From Pontederia crassipes (taxonomy: Eukaryota > Streptophyta > Magnoliopsida > Commelinales > Pontederiaceae), in contig CM060188.1 of NCBI GenBank assembly GCA_030549335.1, positions 67,858,696 through 67,922,695 on the forward strand: a DNA stretch of 64,000 nucleotides. Reading direction: 5' to 3'. The notes beneath the pieces are model-generated. The model ran no database searches, was not told where the DNA came from, and was given only the letters and a program-made list of their open reading frames with translations. The translations under genes and the position numbers were made by a program. The first letter of the stretch is position 1. Every line of letters begins with the position of its first letter. Below are positions 23,260-33,776 of this stretch, one piece after another.

Positions 23260-24600
23260 ATGGTGCTTGTGTTCCATGATTCATCTCTGAATTCAAGGGA
23301 GATTCAAAATCAACCTCTCGGTTGCAAAATAAATTGGAATCCACACAAACACACTCAATTGGAAATGCAAAACATATGGCCACATGAGTTCACAATTTCC
23401 ATTGCTCCTTGGCCCATCTCTGGATCTCAAAGAAGCCCTTAAGACTACCTCTCAGTAGTGGATTAATATGAGGGTTGACAATGGAAATCAAAAGTTAGAA
23501 AAATGAGAAAACAGGAATCAACATTTCTGAAAAAATCAGCAATGTGGATTGATGGAATTCAAGTTTGCCAAATGCCCCTTGACCCATCTTTGAATTACAA
23601 GGGATTCCTAGAGTACACCTCTCAGTGATTTGAATAAAATAGGGATTAACAATTGGCAATTCAGATTCCAAACAATCAGAAAATAGAATTTAGAATCAAA
23701 CTAAGAAATCAGATTTTGGAAAAAAAATCAGATTTGAATTCTGAATTGTCAATGATCTTGATTCATTTCTGAATAAGATCATGGCATATATTAGCCTCTC
23801 AACTATTCAACTATCTAATCCTTGATGACAATCAGATTCAAAAGCCCAAGAAATCAGATTTTGGAATTCAGGAAACCAAAAAATCAGCAACTCATTCAAT
23901 TCATTCAAATCAGGAAAAACCAAATCAGTTTTGAATCATAGGAATGTCAAAGCTTCTCAATTCATTTCTGAACAAGATTGGGATAGATGTCAACCTCTCA
24001 GTTGTTCAATTAGTTCAATCCCCAATGACAATCAGATTCAAACAGCCCAAGAAAATCAGAATTCAGATTTCAAGAAATCAGATTTCAGAAAATAGAAATC
24101 AGAATTCTAATTGGGTTTGTATCTAGAACTTGCCATTGATTCTTGATTCATTTCTGAACAAGGGTTAGACCAAATGATAACTTCTCAGTTATAAATACAA
24201 ATGGGGTCTTCAAATGGCAAGATCAGATTTATAACAAATCAGATTTCAGAAATGTAAAACCAGAAAAATCAGATTTCTGATTTCAGTTCAGGAATTAATG
24301 GAAAATCTGATTTGAGTCAAATGATTGCCCAAACAATCTTGATTCATTTCTGAATAAGATGGGGACAATACCAACATCCCAAGGACTCAATTAACCAAGT
24401 TAGAAATGAAGAACAGATTCTGATATTTATAAGAATCAAATTCAGAAATCAGAGAACCAAATCAGAAATCAGAATTGCAATTGAATGAAATCAGAAAACT
24501 GACATTAATTCTTAATCCACTTCTATAGAATGATTAGATCAAGTAATACTTCTCAGTCATTGGTTACAATTAGATCTAATAGTAGCATAGCATAAATCAG
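23260..24600 (-). repeat. Degenerate tandem repeat of about 130-200 bp within the LTR
   Basis: The plus-strand motif CTTGATTCATTTCTGAA and variants, usually followed by CTCTCAGT some 30-40 bases on, recurs near 23270, 23402, 23577, 23757, 23955, 24143, 24339 and 24510. AATCAGA words fill the space between. The block lies downstream of the TATA box in element sense, so it would be transcribed. Confidence 0.75.
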
Positions 24601-24883
24601 TAAAGAAGTTTCTGAAATCTGAAAATCAGAAATGATTCAGTGCAGGAATTATAAAACAGTCCATATCCATCCAAAACTAATCTAAACTACTACCCTATCC
24701 TAGAAGAAATGGAGTTTAGCTCCTCATATTTACAAGATTTGACATCAAATGGGGTAAGAAACAGATACAATTCATGGTTCTTTGAAGCTTCCTGGCCAGC
24801 AGCTCCTCCACCAGAATCCTTTGCAGCCTTGCCTTCCTCCAAACCCTTGAATGACCTCCCCTTCATTCTCCAGAAAAATCCAT

Positions 24884-24891
24884 CTTTTATA
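24884..24891 (-). promoter_or_regulatory. TATA box of the 3.34 kb LTR, copy 1
   Basis: Minus strand TATAAAAG, about 1.05 kb from the LTR 5' end, conserved in copy 2. It lies in the GC-richer zone 24740-25060. Confidence 0.55.
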
Positions 24892-25204
24892 TCACTTCTC
24901 CCCACCTTTGGATCAGCATCAGAACATTCTTTGTGCTTTGATTGCAGCCATGTGTCCCCTGGCCCTGAAATTCCAGCAGTGACAGCTTTTTGGACAGCCA
25001 AAAAGCTAGTGGTCCCCCCTCCTTTTTTCTTCCTTTTGGCCACCTTTTCCACTTGCTACAAGGGCCAAAACATCAAGCATGAAAGTCTTCTAATAATATT
25101 TAAACAACTAAGGATTAGGACAGTAGTTAAAATCAGATCTATAGCAAAAAGGGAATTGGTGTGTTGCAAGAATGAAAACCGATATCGATATGAATGAATT
25201 CAAG

Positions 25205-25735
25205 GGCCCGGAATGATAACTTTATGGAAATCTTGGGAAATGTCCTAATATGGGTGGTTCAAAGCATTTCAAGCATCAATTTGATTAGAGTGACAAGTGA
25301 GTGAGGTCAAAAATCAAATATGAATGAGATTCCTAAAAGTGATAACTTGAGTGCCCCAAAAACGATAACTTATATGACTTAAAAACGATAACTTGTCATA
25401 ACTTGAGTTTTGATTATCCAAATGTGATGAAATTTGACCAGCAATGAGTTAGAACAATAATAAGATGATTGCTTAAGGTCCTTGTGCAGAATTAATGGTT
25501 TTGCATGTCGAAATGACAGAATTGTCCTTTAACGATAACTTGGCACTTGAAAAATGATAACTTGTTCAAATGGACTTAAAACTTTGCACAAGTTGAGATG
25601 TGACTATCCAAAATATGATTTATACATAATAATGATGGATTTAGGGCAAGAAAACCATTGAAAATAAGTTCATTCAAAATAATGATAACTTGACACTTAG
25701 GAATGATAACTTGTCCTCAAAATGATAACTTGGCA
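25205..25735 (-). repeat. Cluster of GATAACTT motifs in the presumed U3
   Basis: GATAACTT occurs near 25214, 25340, 25362, 25384, 25530, 25553, 25680, 25702 and 25720, on the plus strand. The cluster is conserved in copy 2 (about 30920-31440). It lies upstream of the TATA box in element sense. Confidence 0.75.
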
Positions 25736-25936
25736 TAGAATTTAAATATTAATGGATTTTGGCATTTCAGAACCTCTATGCACATGGAATTAAGTATGAA
25801 ATGAGGAATATCAACTAGTTATCACAATGTTTGCATTCAAAGTATAATTGGCCCAAAAATAGGCAAAAGTGGGACTCGATATGTATGAATTACATCTAAA
25901 ATGGGTTAAAATCATATAGTGATCAGCAAGTGATCA

Positions 25937-26333
25937 ACTGACAAAGTGCATTTGGAAAATGTATGACTAGTTGAAAATCTAAAACATAATTTAATTAGCA
26001 TAAGTTAACTATGTGATAAAAACTATTTAGTCAAATTTGAAAAAGACAAATGTTTGATTTTAGATGAAAATAATGGAGTTTTACATATGGGCTTTAGATA
26101 CAATAATGTGTACAAGATTGATTTTGATAATTTGAAAAATGAAAAATGTCTTAGTGCTATGCATGATGATATAAACTTGTGGCATAGAAGATTAGGACAT
26201 GCAAACTATAAATTACTAAATAAACTTTCAAATCATGAATTGGTTAGAAGTTTGCCTAAGGTTAAATTTGAGAAAAATAATGTTTGTGATTCATGCCTTA
26301 AAAAAAACAAACCAAAAGCTTATTTAAATTAAA
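25937..26333 (+). pseudogene. Copia gag-pre-integrase domain
   Basis: The frame continues from the protease segment: ENLKHNLISIS, a TAA where Gln is usual, LCDKNYLVKFEKDKC, then the open piece 26054-26332 with NLWHRRLGHANYKLLNKLS. The HxxxxH and CxxC residues of the zinc-binding region are present (LWHRRLGH and CDSC). Two in-frame stops before 26040 and a frameshift near 26330 make it non-functional. Confidence 0.85.
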
Positions 26334-26825
26334 GGGAGTCATTAGTACACATAGATCTTTGGAACTTTTGCATCTTGACTTATTTGGACCAATTGATGTA
26401 GTAAGTTTAGGAGGAAAAAGATATATTTTTTGTGATTGTTGCTGATTTCTCTCATTTCACTTGGATTATCTTTCTTATTAGTAAAGATGAAACAATAAAC
26501 ATGTTTTCAAAATTTGCAAAAAGAATTCAAAATGAATTTGAACAAAAGATTTCAAAAATTAGAAGTGATCATTGAGGAGAATTTGAAAATCATAAATTTG
26601 AATTGTTTTGTGAAGAAAATGGAATTACTCATAACTTTTCCACTCATAGGACACCTCAACAAAATGGAGTAGTAGAAAGAAAAAATAGAACTATACAAGA
26701 AATGGCTAGAACAATTTTAAATGAAAGTAAATTAGCAAAGTATTTTTGGGCCGAGGTAGTAAATACATCATGCTATGTTTTTAATAGTATTCTACTTATG
26801 CCTTTTAAGAAGAAAACTTGTGAGA
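26334..26825 (+). pseudogene. Copia integrase core, truncated
   Basis: All three catalytic acidic residues can be placed: D in LHLDLFGPI (26377-26379), D in RSDH (26567-26569) and E in NGVVERKNRT (26675-26677). A TGA at 26573-26575 replaces the first Gly of the usual DHGGEF motif. The frame then runs open through YFWAEVVNTSCYVFNS to about 26825, where copia similarity stops and GC-rich DNA begins. The C-terminal integrase region, RT and RNase H are missing. Confidence 0.85.
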
Positions 26826-27224
26826 CGGTAGTGTTGTGGATCGCCGACGCCTGTACACATGTGGAGGAGGCCCCAATGACGTCGCCTGCCTATGGCCCAA
26901 GGGTGGGAGGTCCGACTGCCACAAACTCGTCGCCGGCTGGTGGCTCTGGTCAGCCACAGGATGTGTCAGTGGGGATTTCGAGGTGTTGGTGGGGGGTCAC
27001 CAGAGGAAGAGGTGGCAGAAAACATTGGGGGCGAGCGGTACCATGTGCCCGGGGCTGAGGGGGGAGACACTGGGTTGGCCTTAGCCCGGTTCGGGTTCAG
27101 GTGTGCGGTTCGGACCGGGCCCCGGGGCTGTCCGGACCGGGTTGAGGGTGTGTGGGGTTTCGTGTTTGGCAGGGATGCTTGGACCTGGTGACGGCTGGCT
27201 TCAGGTGAAAGCTGTTGGAAGGGA

Positions 27225-27540
27225 AGTGAAGGGACAGCTGTCTCAGGTTGTTGGAGGAAAAGTGGAGGGACAGCTGTCGATGAGTTGATATGGGTTATAG
27301 AAAAAGCCTGCTGGGATGCTGGGACAGCTGTCGCAGGTTGTTGGAGGGACGATGAAGGGACAGCTGTGGCAGGTTGTTGGAGGGAAGATGAAGGGATAGC
27401 TGTCGCAGGTTGTTGGAGGAAAAGTGGAGGGACAGCTGTCGATGTGTTGGGATGGGTTATGGGAAAAGGCTGCTGGGATGCTGGGACAACTATCGCAGGT
27501 TGTTGGAGGGAGGGTTGTTGGACAGCTGTCGACGAGTTTG
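27225..27540 (-). repeat. 36 bp minisatellite coding a Pro-rich repeat
   Basis: Units of 36 bp built on CAGGTTGTTGGAGG and GGGACAGCTGTCG encode 12-residue repeats such as LQQPATAVPSSS on the minus strand. A larger period of about 165 bp is also visible: GGAGGGACAGCTGTCGATG recurs near 27262 and 27427, each followed by GCTGGGATGCTGGGACA. Confidence 0.8.
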
Positions 27541-28015
27541 GGTGGGTTGGCAGGAGAGCAGGCTGACCACCAGCTGTCGATGGGGAAATTTGAAATAAAG
27601 CACCTCTGTCTGCTCCTTTTGGCCTGTTCGTGCTGCTGACTCCTGGCCTGGTGATGCTAGACGCCAGCCGGTGACCACGTCGGCCCACGACCCTTCTGAT
27701 CCTGCCCACCTGAGATGTAGAAGGAAGCTGCCCGCACTAGCGTTCAACACGACCGTCAATGAAAGGTGACTTTCGGCCTGCATGATGACGTCTGCTGAAA
27801 CTACGGACAGATCTGACGAGCCCATCGCCGGCAATGAGAGAGAAATCGGGTCACCAACAGAGCGTGAGACCGCCATGACAACATCTGGCTGTAGGAGGTG
27901 CAGTGGGAGGCCATGTATGTCGATCACATAGCGCTTTCTTGTCGACGCCGCCACAGCTCCATCCTCTTCTCTCCAGGGGCGCCATCGCTCGAAGCTGCCA
28001 GGCGCTACCAGAGAT

Positions 28016-28020
28016 GGTGT
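28016..28020. other. Target-site duplication GGTGT, left
   Basis: GGTGT precedes the LTR edge TGTAGGATCCC and recurs at 32589-32593. Confidence 0.8.
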
Positions 28021-28293
28021 TGTAGGATCCCAAAGGGCACCAAGAGGGGGGTGAATTGGTGTTCAATTAAAAATGTCGATTTGATAAAAATCATCGCGGA
28101 AGCTTAAAATCGATTCTTAAATCATTTACAATTCAGATCATAAATTCAATATTAGAGGAGAGAGAGACAATCAAACACAAAGACATGATAGTTGTTGATG
28201 AAGTTCGGCCACACCTTGGCCTACGTCCCCGCTCTGACTTCTCGACCTCGAGACCGTCGGAGATTCTACTAGCACTTTCTTTGTTCCAAATGG

Positions 28294-28298
28294 GGCAA
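28294..28298. other. Target-site duplication GGCAA, left
   Basis: Immediately before TGATAGTGATATT; the same five bases follow the LTR at 31643-31647. Confidence 0.9.
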
Positions 28299-31200
28299 TG
28301 ATAGTGATATTTGGGATTGAGTAGTGATAACTTGCTGAAATTTAAGAAATTGTCAATTTTTCATTTTTTTGGTCTCCCAACTCACTAGCTGCAAGTGCCA
28401 GGTAAGTTGTAGTAGACTCAGGTTGTCGTATCCACAAGAATTTGAAGTCTAAGACACCCTAAAACAATCTAGATTAGTTCTACTTAAGTGGCTAAAAACA
28501 TATTTTTAATGAATAGTGAAAATAGATTTTTTTATGGAAAGTGAAATGATAACTGATTTTTTAGTTTTGGAAATTCTTGCAAAACAGAATTATAAATGCT
28601 AAATTGAAGTCTAAAAAAGTTTAACTATCAATGAGGAAAGTTCTTCTAGGATTTGGGGTTCATCTAAATTAATTAAGGATGGAATGGAACAAATTATCAC
28701 TAAATGTCCAACTTTTGATTCAACTTGAAAATGGTTGTTCCCACAGCTCAATTGACCTCTAACTAAACAATATATGATTATATAGTTGTTAGCTAGGTTG
28801 AATCAAAAGAGGGTCCTCACTGAAAATCAAGTTATCATTGGGCTCAAAATAAAGTTCAATGCTGATTTTTGCAATTCAAGGAAGTTTGGAATGATAACTT
28901 GCATTTGCAATCATAAAAAGATGGAATCATTCCAATCAACCAAACCAGGATAAAATATACTCAATAATGATGATTGTGATCCTTGATTCATCTCTGAATT
29001 CCAAGAGGATTTAAAATCAACCTCTCGGTTGCAAAGTAAATTGAAATCCACACAAACACACTCAATTGGAAATGCAAAATATATGGCCACATGAATTCAC
29101 AATTTCCATTGCTCCTTGGGTCATCTCTGACTCTCAAGAATGGCCTTAAAACTACCTCTCAGTAGTGGATTAAAATGAGGCTTAACAATGAAAATCAGAA
29201 GTTAATTAAATGAGAAAACAGAAATCAGCATTTCAGAAAAAATCAGCAATGTGGATTGATGGAATTCAAGTTTGCCAAATGCCCCTTGACCCATCTCTGG
29301 ACTGCAAGGGATTCCTAGAGTACACCTCTCAGTGATTTGAATAAAATAGGGATTAACAATTGGCAAATCAGATTCCAAATAATCAGAAAATAGAATTTAG
29401 AATCAAACTAAGAAATCAGATTTTGGAAGAATCAGATTTGAATTCTAAATTGTCAAACATCTTGATTCATTTCTGAATAAGATCAGGACAAATATTAGCC
29501 TCTCAGCTATTCAATTAATCTAATCCTTGATGAAAATCAGATCCAAAAGCCCAGGAAATCAGATTTTGGAATTCAGGAAACCAAAAACCATGAAATCAGT
29601 ATTTTAGAAATCAGAATTTTAAACCAATGAAAATCTGACTTACCAACTGATTCTTGACCCATCTCTGGACTACAAGACATCCCTAAAGTTCACTTATCAG
29701 TGAATGGAATAATTCAGGGGACTCAATTGATAAAAACATATTCCAATGAGGAATCAGAAAAATCAGAATTCTGATTTCTATTCAGGAATCAATGGAAAAA
29801 TCTGGTTTGAGTCAAATGATTGCCCAAACAATCTTGATTCATTCCTAAATAAGATAGGAGCAATAACAACATTCCAATGACTCAATTAACCAGATTAGAA
29901 ATGAAGAACAGATTCTGATATCCACAGAAATTAGAAAATTCAGGAATCAAGAAATCAAAATTCAATTTTTAAAAATCAGATTAGGAACAATGAACATATT
30001 TGAATCATAAAGAATGCCAAACATCCTGATTCATTTCTGATCAAGATTTGGGATAATATCAACCTTCCAGTTTCTCTATTAATCAGATCCACACAATGGC
30101 AAACAGATTCAAAGGTTCAGGAGTTCAGGTTCAGGAAATTCAGAAAACAGAAACCAGAAAATCTAGATTTCAGAAATCAAAACTTCAATTAAATTGGAAT
30201 TAAGAACTTGACATTGATTTCTAATCCATTTCTGAACTAGGGATAGATCAAATGATAACTTCTCAGTTATAGATTACAATAGGAACCATCAATGGCAAGA
30301 ACTAACTCTAAATAATTCTGAAATCTGAAAATCAGCAAATGATTTAGTGCAGGAATTATAAAACAGTCCATATCCATCCAAAACTAATCTAAACTACTAC
30401 CCTATCCTAGAAGAAATGGAGTTTAGCTCCTCATATTTACAAGATTTGACATCAAATGGGATAAGAAACAGATACAAATCATGGTTCTTTGAAGCTTCTC
30501 GGCCAGCAGCAGCAAAATCCAGCAGCAGCAGCCTCTTTCCTTTTCTCAAACCCTTGAATGACCAGCCCCCTTTCTCCCCCAGAAAAATCCAACTTTTATA
30601 TCACTTCTCCCCACCTTTGGATCAGCATCAGAACATTCTTTGTGCTTTGATTGCAGCCATGTGTCCCCTGGTCCTGAAATTCCAGCATTGACAGCTTTTT
30701 GGACAGCCAAAAAGCTAGTGGTCCCCCTCCTTTTTCTTCCTTTTGGCCACCTTTTCTTCTTGCTACAAAAACCCAAACAGCAAGCATCAAAGCTCTTGTG
30801 TAGTATTTTGACAAATAAGGATTAGGATAATGCTGGTAACTAGTTCAAATATCAGATGGGATTACGTGTTGTGCAAGAATGAAAACTTATATCGATATGA
30901 ATGAATTCAAGGGCCCGGAATGATAACTTTATGAAAATCTTAGAAAATGTCCTAATATGGGTGGTTCAAAGCATTTCAGGCATCAATTTGATTAGAGTGA
31001 CAAGTGAGTGAGGTCATAAATCAAATATGAATGAGATTCCTAAGGAGTGATAACTTGAGTGCCCCAAAAATGATAACTTATATGACTTAAAAACGATAAC
31101 TTGTGATAACTTGAGTTTTGATTATCCAAATGTGATGAAATTTGACCAGCAATGAGTTAGAACAATAATAAGATGATTGCTTAAGGTCATTGTGCAGAAT

Positions 31201-31642
31201 TAATGGTTTTGCATGTCAAAATGACAGAATTTCCCTTTAACGATAACTTGGCACTTGAAAAATGATAACTTGTTCAAATGGACTTAAAACTTTGCACAAG
31301 TTGAGATGTGACTATCCAAATATGATTTATACATGATAATGATGGATTTAGGGCAAGAAAACCATTGAAAATAAGTTCATTCAAAATAATGATAACTTGA
31401 CACTTAGGAATGATAACTTGTCCTCAAAATGATAACTTGGCATAGAATTTAAATATTAATGGATTTTGGCATTTCAGAACCTCTATGCACATGGAAATAA
31501 GTATGAAATGAGGAATATCGACTAGTCATCACAATGTTTGCATTCCAAGTATAATTGGCCCAAAAATAGGCAAAAGTGGGACTCGATATGTATGAATTTC
31601 ATCTAAATGGGTTAGAATCATATAGTGATCAGCAAGTGATCA
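28299..31642 (-). mobile_element. 3.34 kb solo LTR, copy 2, with GGCAA target-site duplications
   Basis: Length 3,344 bp, nearly equal to copy 1 (3,345 bp), same ends TGATAG and GTGATCA. It carries perfect 5 bp TSDs and no PBS remnant, the expected product of recombination between two LTRs. The tandem block differs in detail from copy 1: the CATTTCTGAA-type motif occurs near 28979, 29117, 29286, 29460, 29654, 29830, 30018 and 30208. Some indels distinguish the GC-richer zones (30480-30580 against 24790-24870). Confidence 0.93.
30593..30600 (-). promoter_or_regulatory. TATA box of the 3.34 kb LTR, copy 2
   Basis: Minus strand TATAAAAG at the position equivalent to 24884-24891 in copy 1. Confidence 0.55.
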
Positions 31643-31647
31643 GGCAA
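31643..31647. other. Target-site duplication GGCAA, right
   Basis: Matches 28294-28298; the Sirevirus LTR continues after it. Confidence 0.9.
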
Positions 31648-32588
31648 GGAATAAAGCCCTTTACACCACCGCTTTTTCTCCGCTTCAAGAGGCAAGGCAA
31701 CCTCTCCTCCTAAGAAGCTAATTTATTTCTCTCGCTCAAGAGGTAAGATTTTGAACCTCTTTTACATAGGAGCTCTATCTAATTTTTTTGAACAAAAGTG
31801 TTTCTCTCTTTTACAAAGCTAAGTTCACAAGAGAAGAAGAGAGAAAAAATGAGAAAGCTATAAAATGAAAGCTTCAAGAAATGATCTCTCTTTGACAACT
31901 TGAAGCTTTTCTTCAATGAGTGAATGTGTGCATTTGCCTCTGGCTTTGGCACTCCTTTTATGACCTTCAATGTGTGAAAAATTCGTCCAGAAATCATTCC
32001 ACAAATTCTTCCTTCAAATTTGACCGTTACTGTTCATTTGACTCAAAGGCCGATCGACCGCACTTCTGGACTGGTCGATTGGTCTATGTGACCGTTGCGC
32101 CATTTTCACAATTTTTGCATTTGGTCGGTCGACCGGTGTCACGACCGGTACAGTCTTGCAGTTTTGTTTTGTAGCCGTTGAGCTGATCGGTCGGTCGTTG
32201 CATCAACCGGTACAGTCTCACAATTTTTATTTGAGCAACTTATCCCTTGATCGGTCGACCGGTTTCTCAGATCGGTCGACCGGACTATCTCGACCGACCT
32301 TCTTTGCTTCGATCGGCAGGTTGACCGACCTGCACTATTTTGATCATAACTTTCTGTACGGTTATCCAAATTAGATGATCTTGGAGTCTATGGAAAGCTA
32401 ACAGAATTCTCTACAATCTAATGTTCTTTTCTCCAAAACTAATTAGATCAGTGATAATTATTTAATCAAAGCGTGGTGCATAAAGTTATCCATTTTTCTT
32501 TAAACCTTTTTTGCATTTCAACTTTAATCTTTCGAAGTTTATTTCATCAAAATATAATTTTATATGTCATTAAAACTTTGACCCAATA

Positions 32589-32995
32589 GGTGTGGCCATG
32601 AGGGCCTCCCTCTGTTGAGGAGAGGCGGGGATGAGGAGCCACATCGCCGGTGATATGCAGCTCAGGTGGACAACCCAAGCATCGGAGGGGTGCAGAATAG
32701 TCGCACGCGGAATGGCCCTCCCCCGAGCAATGGAATCAGTGAGTGGCTGGCCGCCGGTTGGACCTAGGCCTGGAAATGGCCGTCCAGCCATCGTTCAGCC
32801 GCCGAAGACGAGGTCTCATCCCTGCACGAGATGGATGCCGAGCGGTGTATGGCGTTCGCGCTGCCGACAGGGGTTGCCGGAGACGGAAGACTGGCGCCGC
32901 CGACAGAGATTGCCGGAGGCGGGGGATGCGCCGCCGGAAGGGATTGCCGAGGGCGGGGTCAGAGGGATTCCAAACTAAATGGAGTTGGCATATGA
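32589..32995 (-). pseudogene. DUF4283-like GC-rich ORF, upstream part
   Basis: An open frame from the ATG at about 32791 (MAGRPFPGLGPTGGQPL) runs on the minus strand through WVVHLSCISPAMWLLIPA to REALMATP at the LTR edge. Past the insertion and one TSD copy the same reading sense continues at 28015 toward FERWRPWREED. Upstream of the ATG, 32800-32950, is a CpG-rich stretch with repeated CGCCG and CCGGAGGCG words. GC content matches 26826-28020 and not the surrounding DNA, supporting one original gene or LINE ORF. Confidence 0.5.
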
Positions 32996-33124
32996 GCCTG
33001 ATCTATGTCTGGCTAATGGAGTTGAAGGTAGATACTGTGTGCTGAGAAGTGGCTGGAGACCCATGTCCACCCATCCCTACTGTCGGGGTTCAGGCGAAGA
33101 GGGGCTATCCACTCATCTCTTTTG
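32996..33124. other. Unassigned joint segment
   Basis: About 130 bases between the GC-rich ORF and the inverted fragment of the 1.95 kb repeat. Similarity to the 1.95 kb unit stops near AAATGCAAAAGA (minus sense, about 33125). Nothing else recognised. Confidence 0.4.
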
Positions 33125-33776
33125 CATTTGAAAATTGTTTTGCCTGTGTATATTCCAGACTTCCAGGCACTGCAATATAGACAACGAAAGTTAGACAAGC
33201 TCAGGAATGAGGCAGAAGGAACTTCCTGACAGAGGTGATTTTAAGAATTTAAAGAAATAAATAGAGCAGGTTTCCAATGCTCTTTTTTTTCAGACAAACT
33301 CAATAACCCATTATCTAGAGCCAATCCATTTTTCAAGAGAAAGCAGGATAGATGAAACATAACCAAATTGGGGACTCTAAGAAACGAATTCGAGAGTACT
33401 AGCTCCCGTGACTTCGACTTGGACGTGCTATCCACCTGAGCCAACCAATTTGGTTTGGTAATGCTCTTTAAAAGAGACAAGGTTGCATTTTATCAAGTTT
33501 GCAAGGAAAATGTTTGATGACCAACTTAGTTACGATACAAAGAGTTCACTGAGCTACAATTCTCTACATTGAAAACTCTATTTTTTTACTAAGAAGAGGA
33601 GACCTACCACATTTGTAAGCATCACATTTTTTTATTGAAATTGATATTTACATTCACAAGATCAACATTGTATTTAAAACACTTTTAGTTTCCTTTATGC
33701 GTTGGAGGGGTATAGACATCATTGAAATCTGATGTTCATATCTCCAATTTGGTGGAAAATTATGTTCATTGAAATT
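33125..33776 (-). repeat. Inverted fragment of the 1.95 kb repeat unit
   Basis: In minus sense this matches parts of both tandem units at 44281-48536, for example GCACTGGAAGTCTGGAATAT, the block encoding LAQVDSTSKSKSREL, and CAACGCATAAAGGAAACTAA. It covers roughly the middle third of the unit. The left limit is near 33125. The right limit is near 33776, where chromovirus protease sequence begins. Confidence 0.85.

Larger units (their letters stand above)
22592..25936 (-). mobile_element. 3.34 kb LTR, copy 1, inserted in copia pol
   Basis: Plus-strand ends are TGATAGTGATATT and AGCAAGTGATCA, the same as copy 2 at 28299-31642, and the two are close relatives over the whole length. A PBS remnant at its left edge sets the orientation as minus and the lineage as Athila-like or a related Ty3 group. 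The flank 25937-25946 (ACTGACAAAG) rejoins the copia frame. Only ACT is shared on the two sides, so a full 5 bp TSD is not preserved. No coding domain is present. The frames at 24709-25197 (+) and 24690-25052 (-) overlap the GC-richer promoter zone and show no family motif. Confidence 0.85.
19622..26825 (+). mobile_element. Sirevirus-like Ty1/copia element, 3' truncated and interrupted
   Basis: LTR (19622-20680), PBS, gag, protease, gag-pre-integrase and integrase core follow in the copia order on the plus strand. The integrase stops abruptly at about 26825 and RT and RNase H are absent. A 3.34 kb LTR interrupts the region between protease and the gag-pre-integrase domain. The long gag with a C-terminal coiled, Glu/Lys-rich extension and the LTR start TGTTGAATCCCATATTTTGA fit Sireviruses. 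The element entered satellite 1 (mid-monomer joint). Confidence 0.85.
26826..28020 (-). pseudogene. DUF4283-like GC-rich ORF, downstream part
   Basis: The minus strand encodes FERWRPWREEDGAVAASTRK and then RYVIDIHGLPLHLLQPDVVM (about 27870-27995). This resembles the DUF4283 or RRM-like domain of plant LINE ORF1 and related retroelement proteins. After a frameshift near 27710 an open frame (26966-27709) gives a Pro/Gln/Ser/Thr-rich tail with 12-residue repeats. Base composition is much higher in GC than the neighbouring copia DNA. The left edge cuts directly into the copia integrase; no poly(A) or zinc knuckle was seen. It could be a LINE ORF1 fragment or a captured gene. The upstream part lies at 32589-32995. 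Confidence 0.5.
28021..32588 (-). mobile_element. Sirevirus-like solo LTR, interrupted by the 3.34 kb LTR
   Basis: In minus sense the LTR ends GGGATCCTACA at 28021, like the LTR at 19622-20680. Shared segments include the region around CGGAGCGGGGACGTAGGCC and the GGTCGACC palindromes (32050-32340). The other edge is near 32588, where TG has probably decayed to TA (plus strand CCCAATA). GGTGT flanks both edges. Without the nested LTR (28299-31642) and its TSD the LTR is about 1.22 kb. No internal retroelement sequence is present, so it is a solo LTR. Confidence 0.8.

Noticed and set aside
24690..25197. Opposed frames of 120 and 162 codons inside the 3.34 kb LTR
   Set aside because: Both overlap the same GC-richer promoter zone, are not kept at equal length in copy 2 and contain no known motif.
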